From the NCBI RefSeq assembly GCF_042697365.1, contig NZ_CP137605.1: DNA of 64,000 nucleotides. One strand, given 5' to 3'. The stretch is from Brucella pseudintermedia. Its GTDB lineage: Bacteria > Pseudomonadota > Alphaproteobacteria > Rhizobiales > Rhizobiaceae. The notes under the pieces were generated by a model. It saw nothing but the letters and a program-made list of their open reading frames with translations, was not told the origin of the DNA and searched no databases. How positions within the stretch are numbered: position 1 is the first letter of the stretch; each line of letters starts with the position of its first letter. Shown piece by piece: positions 51,305 to 61,148 of the stretch. The translations under genes and the position numbers were made by a program.

Positions 51305-52849
51305 TTAATCCTCATCGGTTGCCATCTGGCTCAGCAATTCACCCTTGCCGCGCTGGCGCATGATCATTGGCACGACCACGGCGGCAATCGCCAGCGCGAT
51401 CAGCACAATCGATACCCAGGAATGCACCAGCGCCATCGGGTTGCCCTGGCTGATCTGCAAGGCCTGACGCAGGCTCTTTTCTGCCATCGGTCCGAGGATG
51501 AGGCCAACCACCACCGGTGCGATGGGGTAATGGAAGCGCCGCAACACATAACCCAGCACGCCGAATGCCAGAAGCAGGCCAAGCTCGAATGAAACCGGCA
51601 GGCCGAACAGCATGGAGGTGGAGGCATTCGCTCCGATTGTTCCAAGCGTGGCGAAAACCAGAATGCCCGCATAGAGCCAGTGGCGTGGGATAGTGAGCAT
51701 CTTCACCCACAGGCCGATGAGGGGCAGGTTCAAGACCAGCAGCATCAGATTGGCGACGAGAAGGCTCGCCACCAGGCCCCAAACCAATGTGGCATTGGTC
51801 ACGAACAGGAGCGGGCCGGGCTGCAGGCCGAATTGCTGGAAACCGGCAAGCATGATAGCCGCAGTCGCGGTTGTCGGCAGGCCGAGCGTCAGGAGCGGCA
51901 CGAGCGTACCGGCAGCCGAGGCGTTGTTGGCCGCTTCCGGTCCCGCAACGCCTTCGATGGCGCCTTTGCCGAATTCTTCGGGATGTTTCGAGAATTGCCG
52001 TTCCGCCGAATAGGAAAGGAAGCTCGACACATCTGCACCGCCCGCTGGCATGGCTCCAATCGGAAAGCCGATGGCGGTGCCGCGCAGCCACGGCATCCAC
52101 GAGCGTTTCCAGTCGTTCTTCGTCATCCAGACGGAACCCTTGACGGCGATGACTTCATCTTCTGGCCGAAGTTTTTTCGATACGACAGCCAGCGTTTCCC
52201 CAATGGCGAAAAGCGCGACGGCGAGCGTTGTGACATTGATGCCATCGAGCAGGTTCGGGGTTCCCATGACGAGACGCGCCTGACCGGTCAACTGGTCGAT
52301 GCCGATCAGTCCGAGCGCAAGGCCGATGAAGAGGGAGGTCAGTCCGCGGAGCGTGGAATCGCCGAAGGCCGCTGAAACCGTCATGAAGGCGAGCAGCATG
52401 AGCGCGAAATATTCGGACGGTCCGAAGGACAGGGCGAATTTCACGACCCACGGCGCGACGAAAGCGAGCGCCAGCGTGGCGATCAGACCCGCAATGAACG
52501 AGCCTATGGCTGCGGTTGCAAGTGCGGGGCCGCCGCGTCCGGCGCGTGCCATCTTGTTACCCTCCAATGCGGTAACGATGGAGGCACTTTCGCCCGGGGT
52601 GTTGAGCAGGATCGACGTGGTCGAGCCGCCATACATGCCGCCGTAATAAATGCCCGCGAACATGATGAGCGAGCCGGAAGGGTCGAGCTTATAGGTGACG
52701 GGCAGGAGCAGCGCGACCGTGAGTGCCGGGCCGATACCGGGCAGCACGCCGACGGCTGTGCCAAGCGTGACGCCAATCAGCGCATAAAGAAGGTTCGACG
52801 GTTCAAGCGCCACCAGAAGTCCGTTGGCGAGAAGTGCGACAGTATCCAT
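51305..52849 (-). CDS. tctA: Tripartite tricarboxylate transporter, large permease
   Basis: TctA is the 514-residue main membrane subunit, about twelve spans, of a binding-protein-dependent secondary carboxylate importer. Family motifs: LGTAVGVLPGIGPALTVALL near residue 30, YYGGMYGGSTTSILLNTPGE near 68, and later IEGVAGPEAANNASAAG. It is last of tctC-tctB-tctA. Substrate might be citrate or another carboxylate. No two-component regulator (TctDE) adjoins. Confidence 0.93.
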   Translation of the reverse strand: MDTVALLANGLLVALEPSNLLYALIGVTLGTAVGVLPGIGPALTVALLLPVTYKLDPSGSLIMFAGIYYGGMYGGSTTSILLNTPGESASIVTALEGNKMARAGRGGPALATAAIGSFIAGLIATLALAFVAPWVVKFALSFGPSEYFALMLLAFMTVSAAFGDSTLRGLTSLFIGLALGLIGIDQLTGQARLVMGTPNLLDGINVTTLAVALFAIGETLAVVSKKLRPEDEVIAVKGSVWMTKNDWKRSWMPWLRGTAIGFPIGAMPAGGADVSSFLSYSAERQFSKHPEEFGKGAIEGVAGPEAANNASAAGTLVPLLTLGLPTTATAAIMLAGFQQFGLQPGPLLFVTNATLVWGLVASLLVANLMLLVLNLPLIGLWVKMLTIPRHWLYAGILVFATLGTIGANASTSMLFGLPVSFELGLLLAFGVLGYVLRRFHYPIAPVVVGLILGPMAEKSLRQALQISQGNPMALVHSWVSIVLIALAIAAVVVPMIMRQRGKGELLSQMATDED

Positions 52850-52864
52850 GAAAGCGCTCCGTCG

Positions 52865-53362
52865 CTAAACGAATTGTTCGAGCCAGCCGGACGGCAACGA
52901 TAGCTGCAGGCCGCGCGCAAAGATGAACCAGATCACGAAAGCGAAGACGATGCCCACGGGAACGCTGATCCAGAATTTGCGATAGCCGAAGCCACGTGCG
53001 GTTGCTGCGAAAAGCAGGCCGGTGGACAGGGAAAAGCCGATGGTCTTCATTGTCAGCATCTGGACGGCAAGACCGCCGATGATCCAGGCCATCGGGGCGA
53101 TTTCCTGATGCTCACGTTCGGGAAAATCGCCGCGAAGCGCTTCGAACACGGTCCAGATCGCAAGGCCGAACAATCCGGCTGCAATGACATAGGGAACGGT
53201 TTTCGGGCCGACCGGCGAATAGCTCGTCACGTCGTTTCCATAGGTTGTCGACCAGGCGATGGCGATGGCGACAGCTGCAAGAACAAGGGCGATGACAAGA
53301 GCGGCGAAATCTGGCGCCGCCCTTTCGGGGCGGCGCTCTTCGTGCTGGTTCGATCCTGTCAT
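52865..53362 (-). CDS. tctB: Tripartite tricarboxylate transporter, small permease
   Basis: The 165-residue protein has four spans, the usual TctB layout: DFAALVIALVLAAVAIAIAW, then FGLAIWTVFEAL, IGGLAVQMLTMKTIGF, and SVPVGIVFAFVIWFIFARG. Sequence conservation in TctB is weak, so position between tctC and tctA carries much of the call. Its start overlaps the tctC stop by four bases. Confidence 0.88.
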   Translation of the reverse strand: MTGSNQHEERRPERAAPDFAALVIALVLAAVAIAIAWSTTYGNDVTSYSPVGPKTVPYVIAAGLFGLAIWTVFEALRGDFPEREHQEIAPMAWIIGGLAVQMLTMKTIGFSLSTGLLFAATARGFGYRKFWISVPVGIVFAFVIWFIFARGLQLSLPSGWLEQFV

Positions 53363-54309
53363 TTGACGAGGCCGATTTCCTTGAGGATGGTCTCAGTCGC
53401 CGCGACGTCCTTGGCAAGCTGTTCCTTGAACGCCGGACCGGCGAGATAAGTATCCGCCCAGCCCTTGTCCTTGAGTGCCTTCTGCCAGGATTCCGACTTC
53501 ACCATCTTCTCGATATCGGCATTGATGGCGGCTTCCTGTTCAGCAGTGATGCCGGGAGCGGCACCCACCATGCGCCAGTTCTGGATCGAAACGTCCACGC
53601 CGCCTTCCTTGAAGGTCGGTGCGTCGATGCCTTCGACGCGCTCGTCGCTGGAAATGCCGATGATGCGCAGCGTACCTGCCTTGATCTGGGCTTCGAATTC
53701 ACCGTAGCCCGAAATGCCGACCGTTACCTGATTGCCGAGAATGGCCGCAAGCGCCTCGCCGCCGCCGGAGAAAGCGATGTAGTTGACCTTGGTGGGGTCG
53801 ACGCCCGCCGCCTTGGCAAAGAGGCCAGCCGTGATGTGATCGGTGCCGCCGGCAGAGCCGCCGCCCCACGAAACCGAGCCCGGATCGGCTTTCAGCTTCG
53901 CGGCAAGATCGCCAAGGTTCTGGATCTCGGAGGAAGCAGGAACGACGATAGCTTCGTATTCGCCGGTAAGGCGCGCGATCGGCGTGATCTGTTCCAGCGT
54001 AACCGGCGATTTGTTGGTCAGGATCGCGCCAACCATGACATATCCGCCGACGATCAGCTGGCTGGGATCGCCTTTGTTCTGGTTCACGAACTGCGCAAGG
54101 CCAATGGTGCCGCCCGCGCCGGGAACGTTGATGACCTGCACGCTGCCGGAAATTTTTTCGTCCTGAAGTGCGCTCTGCATCGTGCGCGCCGTCTGGTCCC
54201 AGCCGCCGCCCGGAGCAGCAGGCGCAAGCACCTTGTAGTCTTCTGCGGAAGCAGAGCCTGCCATAGCCAACGCCGCCACCGACGTCAGGGCCAGAATAAA
54301 TCTACGCAT
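53359..54309 (-). CDS. tctC: Tripartite tricarboxylate transporter, periplasmic binding protein
   Basis: The 316-residue precursor has a Sec signal (MRRFILALTSVAALAMAGSA SA in one run) and then YKVLAPAAPGGGWDQTAR, the TctC ligand-site opening. VSWGGGSAGGTDHI and IQVINVPGAGGTIGLAQF-type segments are also present. Start 54309 follows GGGAGGAC. Upstream, TCCCGCT/AGCGGGA (54359-54377) forms a small dyad that may be an operator. Confidence 0.93.
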   Translation of the reverse strand: MRRFILALTSVAALAMAGSASAEDYKVLAPAAPGGGWDQTARTMQSALQDEKISGSVQVINVPGAGGTIGLAQFVNQNKGDPSQLIVGGYVMVGAILTNKSPVTLEQITPIARLTGEYEAIVVPASSEIQNLGDLAAKLKADPGSVSWGGGSAGGTDHITAGLFAKAAGVDPTKVNYIAFSGGGEALAAILGNQVTVGISGYGEFEAQIKAGTLRIIGISSDERVEGIDAPTFKEGGVDVSIQNWRMVGAAPGITAEQEAAINADIEKMVKSESWQKALKDKGWADTYLAGPAFKEQLAKDVAATETILKEIGLVK

Positions 54310-54539
54310 ATGTCCTCCCAAATGGAATATAAGCCGCCCTTCGGCGGACCTCCCCAAGTCCCGCTCTCCTAGCGGGAGCAAACTAAATGGAGATTAGCGA
54401 AAACAAATTCAATAGGCCAGCAGATGCGATAATAAATTGGCTGCAGTTTTATGGGAAACGCTTTCGGAATTCTTGAAAACCGCACGCCGGAAATAGGCGT
54501 CGAGACCTGCTTGACGGCGAGCGCGGGCCGACGTAATAG

Positions 54540-54755
54540 TATAACGACGGTTCCCCGACCGAGAGCGAAGGGGATTAATAGGGAACACGGTGAGGACGAC
54601 CCGAAAAGGGGCCAAGACCGTGGCTGCCCCCGCAACTGTAAGCGGATTGCCGTTCATCCTCGTGGCGTTGAAAGCGTCATGCCACTGCGCCGGAGAAGCG
54701 CGGGAAGGCAGATGAACAGCAGATATTCGTGAGCCAGGAGACCTGCCGTCTAGTG
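54540..54755 (+). ncRNA. Adenosylcobalamin (B12) riboswitch
   Basis: Conserved cobalamin-riboswitch blocks appear in order: GACGGTTCCC at the start, GGGAACACGGTGAGG, the B12 box GCTGCCCCCGCAACTGTAAGC, GCCACTGCGCCGGAGAAGCG, GGGAAGGCAG, and the closing GAGCCAGGAGACCTGCCG. About 190 bases separate it from btuF. Binding of adenosylcobalamin should shut down the transporter genes. Confidence 0.96.
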
Positions 54756-54946
54756 TTGTCCATTGTCACGGGCGGGGATGCCCGGAGCAGGAGCCGGTTA
54801 TGACAGATTTCGGCGTCGCAGGACGCTTCTTCCCATCATCATCGCATGTTTTCGACATGTCCCCGGATATGCCTGTCCGTCTTCCGCGCCGGATTTTTTC
54901 CGCCGCCTGACTGGGCTCGTTTCTCATATCATTTTCGGGGATTCCT

Positions 54947-55975
54947 ATGAAAACTTTCGGCAATATGCCGTTTCGTGCCGCCCTATGCGCGGTCGCATTT
55001 CTGGCAGGCGGTCTGGCTGCGCAGGCAACAGAAACGCAATATCCGCTGACGCTGAAAAACTGCGGCCGTGACGTCACCTTCAAGCAGGCGCCAAGCCGCG
55101 CCGTCGCGGTTGGCCAGAGCAGCGCGGAAATTCTCTATAGCCTCGGTCTGGGCGACAAGGTAGTCGGCACCGCTGTCTGGTTCGGCCCTGTTCTCGAGGG
55201 CTTCGAGGAGGTCAATGCCAGAGTAAAGCGGCTCGCCGATAACGATCCGAGTTTTGAAAGCGTTCTGGCGGAAAAGCCGGAAATCGTGACGGCGGATTTT
55301 CAATGGCATGTCGGCCCCACCGGTATTGTGGCGAAGCCCGAACAGTTCGAGGAACTGGGTATTGCGGCCTATACGTCGCCGTCCGATTGTGTTGGCAAGG
55401 ATAATTCCGGCGGCGGCGACGGCGTTCGCACGGCAGCATTCAGGATGGACATTGTCTATCAGGAAATCACCGAACTGGCGGAAATCTTCAATGTGCAGGA
55501 TCGCGGCCAGAAACTCGTCGCCGACTTGAAAGCCCGCGAGGTAGCGGCTCGCAAGAAGATTGCTTCCGCTGATGGAAAACTGTCGGCTGTCGTCTGGTTT
55601 TCCAGCGCGCAGGTCGATGCTGACCCTTACGTCGCGGGCAAGTTCGGCGCACCCGCCTATATTCTTTCGGCGCTCGGCATCAGAAATGTGATCGACAGCG
55701 AAGAAGAGTGGCCGACGGTCGGTTGGGAAACGATTGCAAAGTCCGCTCCGTCGATGATCGTGGCTGCAAAGCTGGATCGCCGTCGCTATCCGGCTGACGA
55801 TATTGCCGTCAAGCACCAGTTCCTTGACAGCGATGCGGTCACGAAGCTGATGCCTGCGGTGAAGGACAAGCATGTCTTCGATATGGACGCGCAATCGATG
55901 AGTACTTCGCTTCGCGTGATCGAAGGCATCGAAACGCTTGCCGCCGATATTGCAAACTCGGATTTGAACAAGTGA
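54947..55975 (+). CDS. btuF: Cobalamin (BtuF/FecB-type) periplasmic binding protein
   Basis: The 342-residue protein of the helical-backbone binding family delivers the ligand to BtuCD. It has a Sec signal of about 26 residues (CAVAFLAGGLAAQATE). LTLKNCGRDVTFKQAPSRAV, AEILYSLGLGDKVVGTAVWF and NDPSFESVLAEKPEIV are typical of FecB/BtuF proteins. The B12 riboswitch upstream makes cobalamin or a related corrinoid the likely ligand; iron chelates are the alternative for this family. Confidence 0.85.
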   Translation: MKTFGNMPFRAALCAVAFLAGGLAAQATETQYPLTLKNCGRDVTFKQAPSRAVAVGQSSAEILYSLGLGDKVVGTAVWFGPVLEGFEEVNARVKRLADNDPSFESVLAEKPEIVTADFQWHVGPTGIVAKPEQFEELGIAAYTSPSDCVGKDNSGGGDGVRTAAFRMDIVYQEITELAEIFNVQDRGQKLVADLKAREVAARKKIASADGKLSAVVWFSSAQVDADPYVAGKFGAPAYILSALGIRNVIDSEEEWPTVGWETIAKSAPSMIVAAKLDRRRYPADDIAVKHQFLDSDAVTKLMPAVKDKHVFDMDAQSMSTSLRVIEGIETLAADIANSDLNK

Positions 55976-57027
55976 CGGCGCGGGCCGCGACCGCGGGCTT
56001 CAGGCAAAAGGGAAGGACACGCTCCGGCGTGTTCTTTCTGGCCTTTTCTCTTGTCCTCCTGCTTCTTGCCCTTTGGCTCGGTGCCGCGATAGGCGAAACG
56101 GCGATACCGCTCGAAGTGGTTGCGAAAACCGTGGCCAACCGGGTGTGGAACGCCGGATATGCGCTTGAGCCTATCGATGAAGGGATCGTCTGGAGCTATC
56201 GCCTCAGCCGTGCCGTCATCGCCGCATGTTGCGGCGCGTCGCTCGCAATATCCGGCGTCATCCTGCAGTCGCTGCTGCGAAATTCGCTTGCCGATCCTTA
56301 TATTCTGGGCATTTCGGCTGGCGCTTCGACGGGCGCCGTCGGCGTCGCCATTCTCGGCATCGGGGCAGGCGTACTGACGCTTTCGCTCGGCGCATTCATC
56401 GGGGCGATTATTGCTTTCGGCCTCGTGTCTCTGCTGGCACTACGGGCGGGGCGGGGCAGCGGCGCGATCATCCTTGCAGGCATTGCCGGTTCGCAGCTTT
56501 TCAACGCGCTGACCTCGTTCATTGTCACCAAGGCGGCAAATGCCGAACAGGCGCGCGGCATCATGTTCTGGCTTTTAGGCAATCTTTCCGGCGTGCGCTG
56601 GCCAGACGTCACACTTGCTCTGCCTGCCTGTTTGATCGGCCTTGCCATCTGCCTGTGGCATGCGCACGCGCTGGATGCCTTTACCTTCGGAACGGAATCC
56701 GCAGCTTCGCTCGGCATCCCAGTGCGTCGCGTCTATGCTGTGCTGATCGGCGTCAGCGCCATGATGACGGCGGTCATGGTTTCCATCGTCGGCTCGGTCG
56801 GCTTTATCGGTCTCGTCATCCCTCATGCAGCGCGAATGGTGGCTGGCGTGCGGCACGGCAGGCTTCTTCCTGCGGCGGCCCTGATAGGTGCAATCTTCAT
56901 GATCGTCGCCGATATCCTGTCGCGCGTCATTATTCCGGGGCAGGTTCTTCCGATCGGCGTCATCACCGCGCTATTCGGTGCGCCCGCCTTCGCCCTGTTG
57001 CTCGGACAAAGGAGGGCTGCGTCATGA
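55972..57027 (+). CDS. btuC: Cobalamin ABC transporter permease
   Basis: The 351-residue FecCD-family permease has about ten spans. The family core RLSRAVIAACCGASLAISGV, LLRNSLADPYILGISAGAS and VGFIGLVIPHAARMVAG are clear. It starts at GTG 55972, overlapping the btuF stop by four bases. It works as a homodimer with BtuD and BtuF. Confidence 0.9.
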   Translation: MTARAATAGFRQKGRTRSGVFFLAFSLVLLLLALWLGAAIGETAIPLEVVAKTVANRVWNAGYALEPIDEGIVWSYRLSRAVIAACCGASLAISGVILQSLLRNSLADPYILGISAGASTGAVGVAILGIGAGVLTLSLGAFIGAIIAFGLVSLLALRAGRGSGAIILAGIAGSQLFNALTSFIVTKAANAEQARGIMFWLLGNLSGVRWPDVTLALPACLIGLAICLWHAHALDAFTFGTESAASLGIPVRRVYAVLIGVSAMMTAVMVSIVGSVGFIGLVIPHAARMVAGVRHGRLLPAAALIGAIFMIVADILSRVIIPGQVLPIGVITALFGAPAFALLLGQRRAAS

Positions 57028-57818
57028 TTCTCTCAGCCCACAATGTCGGCTGGTCCGCAGGCAATGTCGAGATTTTGCGCAATGTTTCGCTGGACGTGGC
57101 GGAAGGAGAATTTCTTGGCATCATCGGGCCGAATGGGTCGGGAAAGACCAGTTTCCTGTCGTTGCTATCCGGCGTGCGCCGGTGCCGCGTCGGCGAAGTG
57201 AACCTTTGCGGCGCGCCCATCGGCAGTTTCAGCCGTCGCGAGATCGCGCGCCAACTGGCGCTGGTCGAGCAGCAGGCGGGCACCACGGAACGCATCACGG
57301 CGCGTCAGGCGGTTGAACTGGGGCGGACGCCTTACCTGGGCGCGCTGTCGCCGTGGTCGGCGGAAGACGAGGCAATTGTTGGTCAGGCATTGGCCAATGT
57401 CGACATGGCTCATCTGGCCGATCGTTACTGGCACACGCTGTCGGGCGGGGAGCGGCAGCGTCTGCACATCGCCCGCGCACTGGCGCAGGAGCCGCGGATT
57501 TTGCTTCTGGACGAGCCGACGAACCATCTCGATATCGGGCATCAGATCGGACTGCTCGATCTTGTCAGCCGACAGAAGTTGACGGTCGTTGCTGCCATGC
57601 ACGACCTGAACCACGCCGCGATGTTCTGCGACCGCATCGCGGTCATGGACAAGGGAAATCTCGTCGCATTGGGCACGCCGCGCGAGGTGTTGCGGGCAGA
57701 GCGCATCGCTCAGGTCTTCGGTGTCGAAGTTGACATCGAGCACACCGGCATCGATGGCTGCCATATCCGTTATCGGGCGCCGGCCCGGTGTTCTCCGGAA
57801 CTCCGATATTCAGCCTGA
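57024..57818 (+). CDS. btuD: Cobalamin ABC transporter ATPase
   Basis: The 264-residue FecE/BtuD-type ATPase has Walker A GPNGSGKTS, the signature LSGGERQRLHIARAL, Walker B LLLDEPTNHLD and the MHDLNHA switch. The start ATG at 57024 overlaps the btuC stop; the frame extends upstream inside btuC only as overlap. The C-terminal 30 residues (DIEHTGIDGCHIRYRAPARC) are less conserved. Confidence 0.9.
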   Translation: MILSAHNVGWSAGNVEILRNVSLDVAEGEFLGIIGPNGSGKTSFLSLLSGVRRCRVGEVNLCGAPIGSFSRREIARQLALVEQQAGTTERITARQAVELGRTPYLGALSPWSAEDEAIVGQALANVDMAHLADRYWHTLSGGERQRLHIARALAQEPRILLLDEPTNHLDIGHQIGLLDLVSRQKLTVVAAMHDLNHAAMFCDRIAVMDKGNLVALGTPREVLRAERIAQVFGVEVDIEHTGIDGCHIRYRAPARCSPELRYSA

Positions 57819-58280
57819 TCGCTGGCGGGACAGTCGTCGCCCGCCAATATTGCGCTTCGTGCAGGTTTCCTAATAAATATGGTAATAAATAGGATTATAA
57901 AACAGTAATAACTAATGTAGATAATATTAAATTATAGCTAACATCATGAAAAGTTGCACTTTTTATTCAGTTTAATCACAGTAATTTGACCTGTTTTTGT
58001 TGACGAACTGTTTCCATTGCGTTGACGATGAGGGTATAAGGCTTTCAGCGCATCAGGAAATGTACTCGTATGCACGGCCTCGGCCTGCCTGCAGAGTGCA
58101 TGGCAGAAGGACAGAAGAGATCATACTTTGATTTGTTCCGTCATTCACGGTCCTGATATGCGGGTCGTTCCGGCCTTCGGGCGGAAAGATCCGTTTTTGA
58201 TCAAGAAACATTATTGGTGCGCCCACATCGTGGGGTGCGGCAAATACTATATTTCAATAAATTACTTTATTTATAAAGAG
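57819..58280. other. AT-rich gene-free stretch after btuD
   Basis: About 460 bp without a convincing gene. The part 57870-57990 is strongly AT-rich (TAATAAATATGG and AATAAATAGG repeated, then TAATATTAAATTATAGC), unlike the rest of the window. A short ORF beginning in 58128 belongs to the antisense of the next gene. It may carry a promoter for a plus-strand transcript ending at 58281-58320. Confidence 0.5.
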
Positions 58281-58320
58281 CGGCGGCTTTCCGTTTTGGA
58301 AAGCCGCCGTTATTTTATTT
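58281..58320. terminator. Strong bidirectional terminator
   Basis: CGGCGGCTTTCC (58281-58292), GTTTT, GGAAAGCCGCCG (58298-58309): a 12-bp perfect stem, followed by TTATTTTATTTTA on the plus strand and by AT-rich sequence on the minus strand. It ends the SMP-30 gene on the minus strand and anything read from the btu side. Confidence 0.88.
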
Positions 58321-58322
58321 TA

Positions 58323-59243
58323 TCACGGATATTGGGCACCGGTGACGGTGAGATAGACCGCATAGAGGGACTTCGTGGCGGCGATGAAAAGCCGGTTGCG
58401 GCGCGGACCGCCGAAAGTCACGTTGGCGACCGTCTGCGGGGTCCTGATCTTGCCGAGCAGCGTGCCTTCCGGGGAGAAACAGTGCACGCCATCGCCGGCG
58501 CTGGTCCACAGATTGCCGCCCGTATCGAAACGGAAACCGTCCGGCAAGCCATTATCGATGGTGCAGAACACCGCGCCGCCGGTGACGCGTTTGCCACCGT
58601 CCACAATGTCGAAGACGCGGATATGGCGCGGGGCTTTCTCGTCATGGCTATAGGCGCTATCGGCGACATAGAGCCGGGTTTCGTCAGGCGAGAAGGCGAG
58701 GCCGTTCGGCTGGTGAAAATCGGTGACGACTGCATCAAGCTCGCCGGTTGCCGGGTCAAGGCGATAGACATTGCGCGTCGGCTGTTCCGGGTCGGCCTTG
58801 TAGCCCTCATAGTCCGCCATGATGCCGTAGGTCGGATCGGTGAACCAGACGGTTCCGTCCGAGCGCACGATCACGTCATTGGGTGCGTTCAGCCTCTTGC
58901 CTCGGTAGCTGTCGGCGAGCACAGTGATGCTGCCATCCGGTTCTGTGCGAGTGACGCGGCGACCGCCGTGCTCACAGGTAACGAGGCGCCCTTCACGGTC
59001 GCGAGTGTTGCCATTCGCGAAATTGGAGGGCTGGCGAAAGACGGACACGCCGCCTTCAGGCACCCAGCGCAGAATGCGCTGGTTGGGGATGTCGCTCCAC
59101 AAAAGGCAGTTCTGGTCACCGAACCACACCGGACCTTCCGCCCAGCGACAGCCGCTATAAAGCTCGTCCAGGTCGGCGCTCGGCACGATCATCTGCTTGA
59201 AGCGTTCGTCGTGGATTTCGTAAATCGAAACAGTCTGTAGCAA
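58323..59243 (-). CDS. SMP-30/gluconolactonase-family sugar lactonase
   Basis: The 306-residue six-bladed beta-propeller hydrolyses sugar lactones with a bound divalent metal. Likely ligands: Glu in WAEGPVW (residue 36), Asn in LNAPNDVIV and in HQPNGLAFSPDE, Asp in the NGLPDGF segment. It follows the sugar importer permease by 19 bp on the same strand, so it should act on the oxidised form of the imported sugar. No signal peptide, hence cytoplasmic. A long plus-strand ORF over this gene is an antisense shadow. Confidence 0.9.
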   Translation of the reverse strand: MLQTVSIYEIHDERFKQMIVPSADLDELYSGCRWAEGPVWFGDQNCLLWSDIPNQRILRWVPEGGVSVFRQPSNFANGNTRDREGRLVTCEHGGRRVTRTEPDGSITVLADSYRGKRLNAPNDVIVRSDGTVWFTDPTYGIMADYEGYKADPEQPTRNVYRLDPATGELDAVVTDFHQPNGLAFSPDETRLYVADSAYSHDEKAPRHIRVFDIVDGGKRVTGGAVFCTIDNGLPDGFRFDTGGNLWTSAGDGVHCFSPEGTLLGKIRTPQTVANVTFGGPRRNRLFIAATKSLYAVYLTVTGAQYP

Positions 59244-59262
59244 GGAAAATTACTCCGGAAAA

Positions 59263-60210
59263 TCAGCGTTCGGCCCCGCGGCCGCTGGCAAGGATAATCA
59301 CCGCAATGATCGTAAGCCCGGTCAGCACAAGGCGGACACCGGCGCCGAAACCATAGGTATTGAGCATCGAGACGATGAGGAACATGAAGAGGGCGGCTCC
59401 CCAGATGCCGGGGATATTGGAATCGCCGCCAGCAACCGCGGTGCCGCCGATGATGACGACAGCGATCGACATCAACAGATACTCCGCACCCATGTTCAGC
59501 GCCGCGCCGCCCGAGAAACAGGCGAGCAGGAAGCCGCAGAGCGAAGCCAGCACCGCGCAAAGCAGATAGGTGACGAAGCGTGTGCCGTCGACGGGTACGC
59601 CTGCCATGCGTGCGGCAAACGGATTTTGACCGATCGCCGAAATCCAGCGACCATAAATGCTCCTTTTCAAAAGCACCCAGCCAATGACCGACAGGAACAG
59701 CGCCACAATGGCGACATTGGGAATGCCGAGCGTGGAGGATGTGGCGAACTGCGCCAGGCTTTCCGGCGGTTTCACGCGCAGGCCGCGATTGCTCCAGATG
59801 GCGGTGGACTGGATCAGGAAGCTCATCGACAGTGTGGCGATGATGGGAGGGATACGCAGAAGCTTGATCAGCGCATAATTGCAGATGCCGATGGCAAGCC
59901 CGATCAGCAGCGCCACGGCAAGCCCGGCGAGGATCATGCCGTCCTGCGTATCCATCAATTTCAGCGCCAGCGTTGCGGCGAGCGTCATGTTGGCAGGCAC
60001 AGACAGATCGATATTGCCGGGACCAAGCGTGATGACGAACATCTGTCCCAGCCCGACGATTACCGAGAAGGATGCGAAGGTAAAGGCTGCGTGGGACAGC
60101 CCGTGTGCGCCTGCGCCTCCGGTAAAAATAATGGTGATGATCCACACCGCAGCGGTCGCAATAAACGACCATATCCACGGACGTCTGGTGAGAATGGCGA
60201 GGCCGTTCAT
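59263..60210 (-). CDS. Sugar ABC transporter permease, RbsC type
   Basis: The 315-residue permease has about eight to ten spans and the BPD_transp_2 motif LGPGNIDLSVPANMTLAATL near residue 62. It also has LRIPPIIATLSMSFLIQ and GGTAVAGGDSNIPG near the end. It forms a heteromeric pair with the upstream permease, overlapping its stop by four bases. Confidence 0.92.
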   Translation of the reverse strand: MNGLAILTRRPWIWSFIATAAVWIITIIFTGGAGAHGLSHAAFTFASFSVIVGLGQMFVITLGPGNIDLSVPANMTLAATLALKLMDTQDGMILAGLAVALLIGLAIGICNYALIKLLRIPPIIATLSMSFLIQSTAIWSNRGLRVKPPESLAQFATSSTLGIPNVAIVALFLSVIGWVLLKRSIYGRWISAIGQNPFAARMAGVPVDGTRFVTYLLCAVLASLCGFLLACFSGGAALNMGAEYLLMSIAVVIIGGTAVAGGDSNIPGIWGAALFMFLIVSMLNTYGFGAGVRLVLTGLTIIAVIILASGRGAER

Positions 60211-61148
60211 TGCTTTTTCTCCCTCTTTTCGAGGCGGTTGAGGAAGAGGCGCAAGGCCAGCACCACGATAAGAATGCCGCCCTGCGCGCCAATCTGCCAG
60301 TCCGGCGAAATGCGCATGAAGGAGAGGAACGAACCTGCAAGGGTCAGCGTTAGCGCGCCTATGACAGCACCAATGGGCGAGACGCGCCCGCCGACGAACT
60401 CACCGCCGCCGAGAATAACGCCTGCGATGGACAGAAGTGTATAACGTAACGCGATATTGGCATCGGCCGATGTGGTGAGGCCGACCAGTGCAATTCCTGC
60501 CAACACCGCGAAAAAGGCAGCCAGTGCATAGGTTCCGGCGCGGATCATGGTGACAGACCAGCCCGCGCGCTCAATGGAGCGGGTGTTGCCGCCCGCGCCG
60601 CGCATCAGCACACCGAAGGTGGAGCGCATCACGATGAAATGCGTGACGAGCGCAATCAGAATGCTGGCGACAATGGCCATCGGCATGAGTGGAGGCTTGG
60701 CGGTCATGATCCAGCGCGCCCAGTCGGGAGCCTGTCCGCCGGGCGAGGGCAACAGGAGCACCGCGAACCCGCCCCAGACAAAGCTCATGCCCAGCGTGAC
60801 CACGATGGAAGGCAGGTTGCGCAGATGGATCAGCGCGCCAAGCGCGGCATAAGCCGCGATAGCCGCGACAAGAATCAGCACGCCGATGACGGGAGTGGTG
60901 TTGAGGTAGGTCGCGGCAACGCAGACCACGAAACTCACAAAGGTTCCCATCGAAAGATCGAGGTCGTTGACGGCCATGATCAGCATCTGGGCGATGGTTG
61001 CCAGTGCGATGGGAACAGCCAGATTGAACAGCAGATTCAGCCCGGTATAGCTCATGGCCCGGGGCTGCATGTAGAAGACGGCGGCCAGAAGCAGGACCAG
61101 CGAGAACACCGGCGTCAGCAGGCGGATAGTGGAAGAGGAGAGGCGCAT
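60207..61148 (-). CDS. Sugar ABC transporter permease, RbsC type
   Basis: The 313-residue permease has the same family motifs: MAVNDLDLSMGTFVSFVV near residue 65, RNLPSIVVTLGMSFVWGG, and ILGGGEFVGGRVSPIG. Start ATG at 61148 shares a base with the ATPase stop (TAATG); the frame is open further but lies inside the ATPase gene. Two different permeases are characteristic of this class of pentose/hexose importers. Confidence 0.92.
   Translation of the reverse strand: MRLSSSTIRLLTPVFSLVLLLAAVFYMQPRAMSYTGLNLLFNLAVPIALATIAQMLIMAVNDLDLSMGTFVSFVVCVAATYLNTTPVIGVLILVAAIAAYAALGALIHLRNLPSIVVTLGMSFVWGGFAVLLLPSPGGQAPDWARWIMTAKPPLMPMAIVASILIALVTHFIVMRSTFGVLMRGAGGNTRSIERAGWSVTMIRAGTYALAAFFAVLAGIALVGLTTSADANIALRYTLLSIAGVILGGGEFVGGRVSPIGAVIGALTLTLAGSFLSFMRISPDWQIGAQGGILIVVLALRLFLNRLEKREKKQ

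Noticed and set aside
58128..59240. Plus-strand ORF of 370 codons over the SMP-30 gene
   Set aside because: Antisense of the lactonase gene with no recognisable domain.
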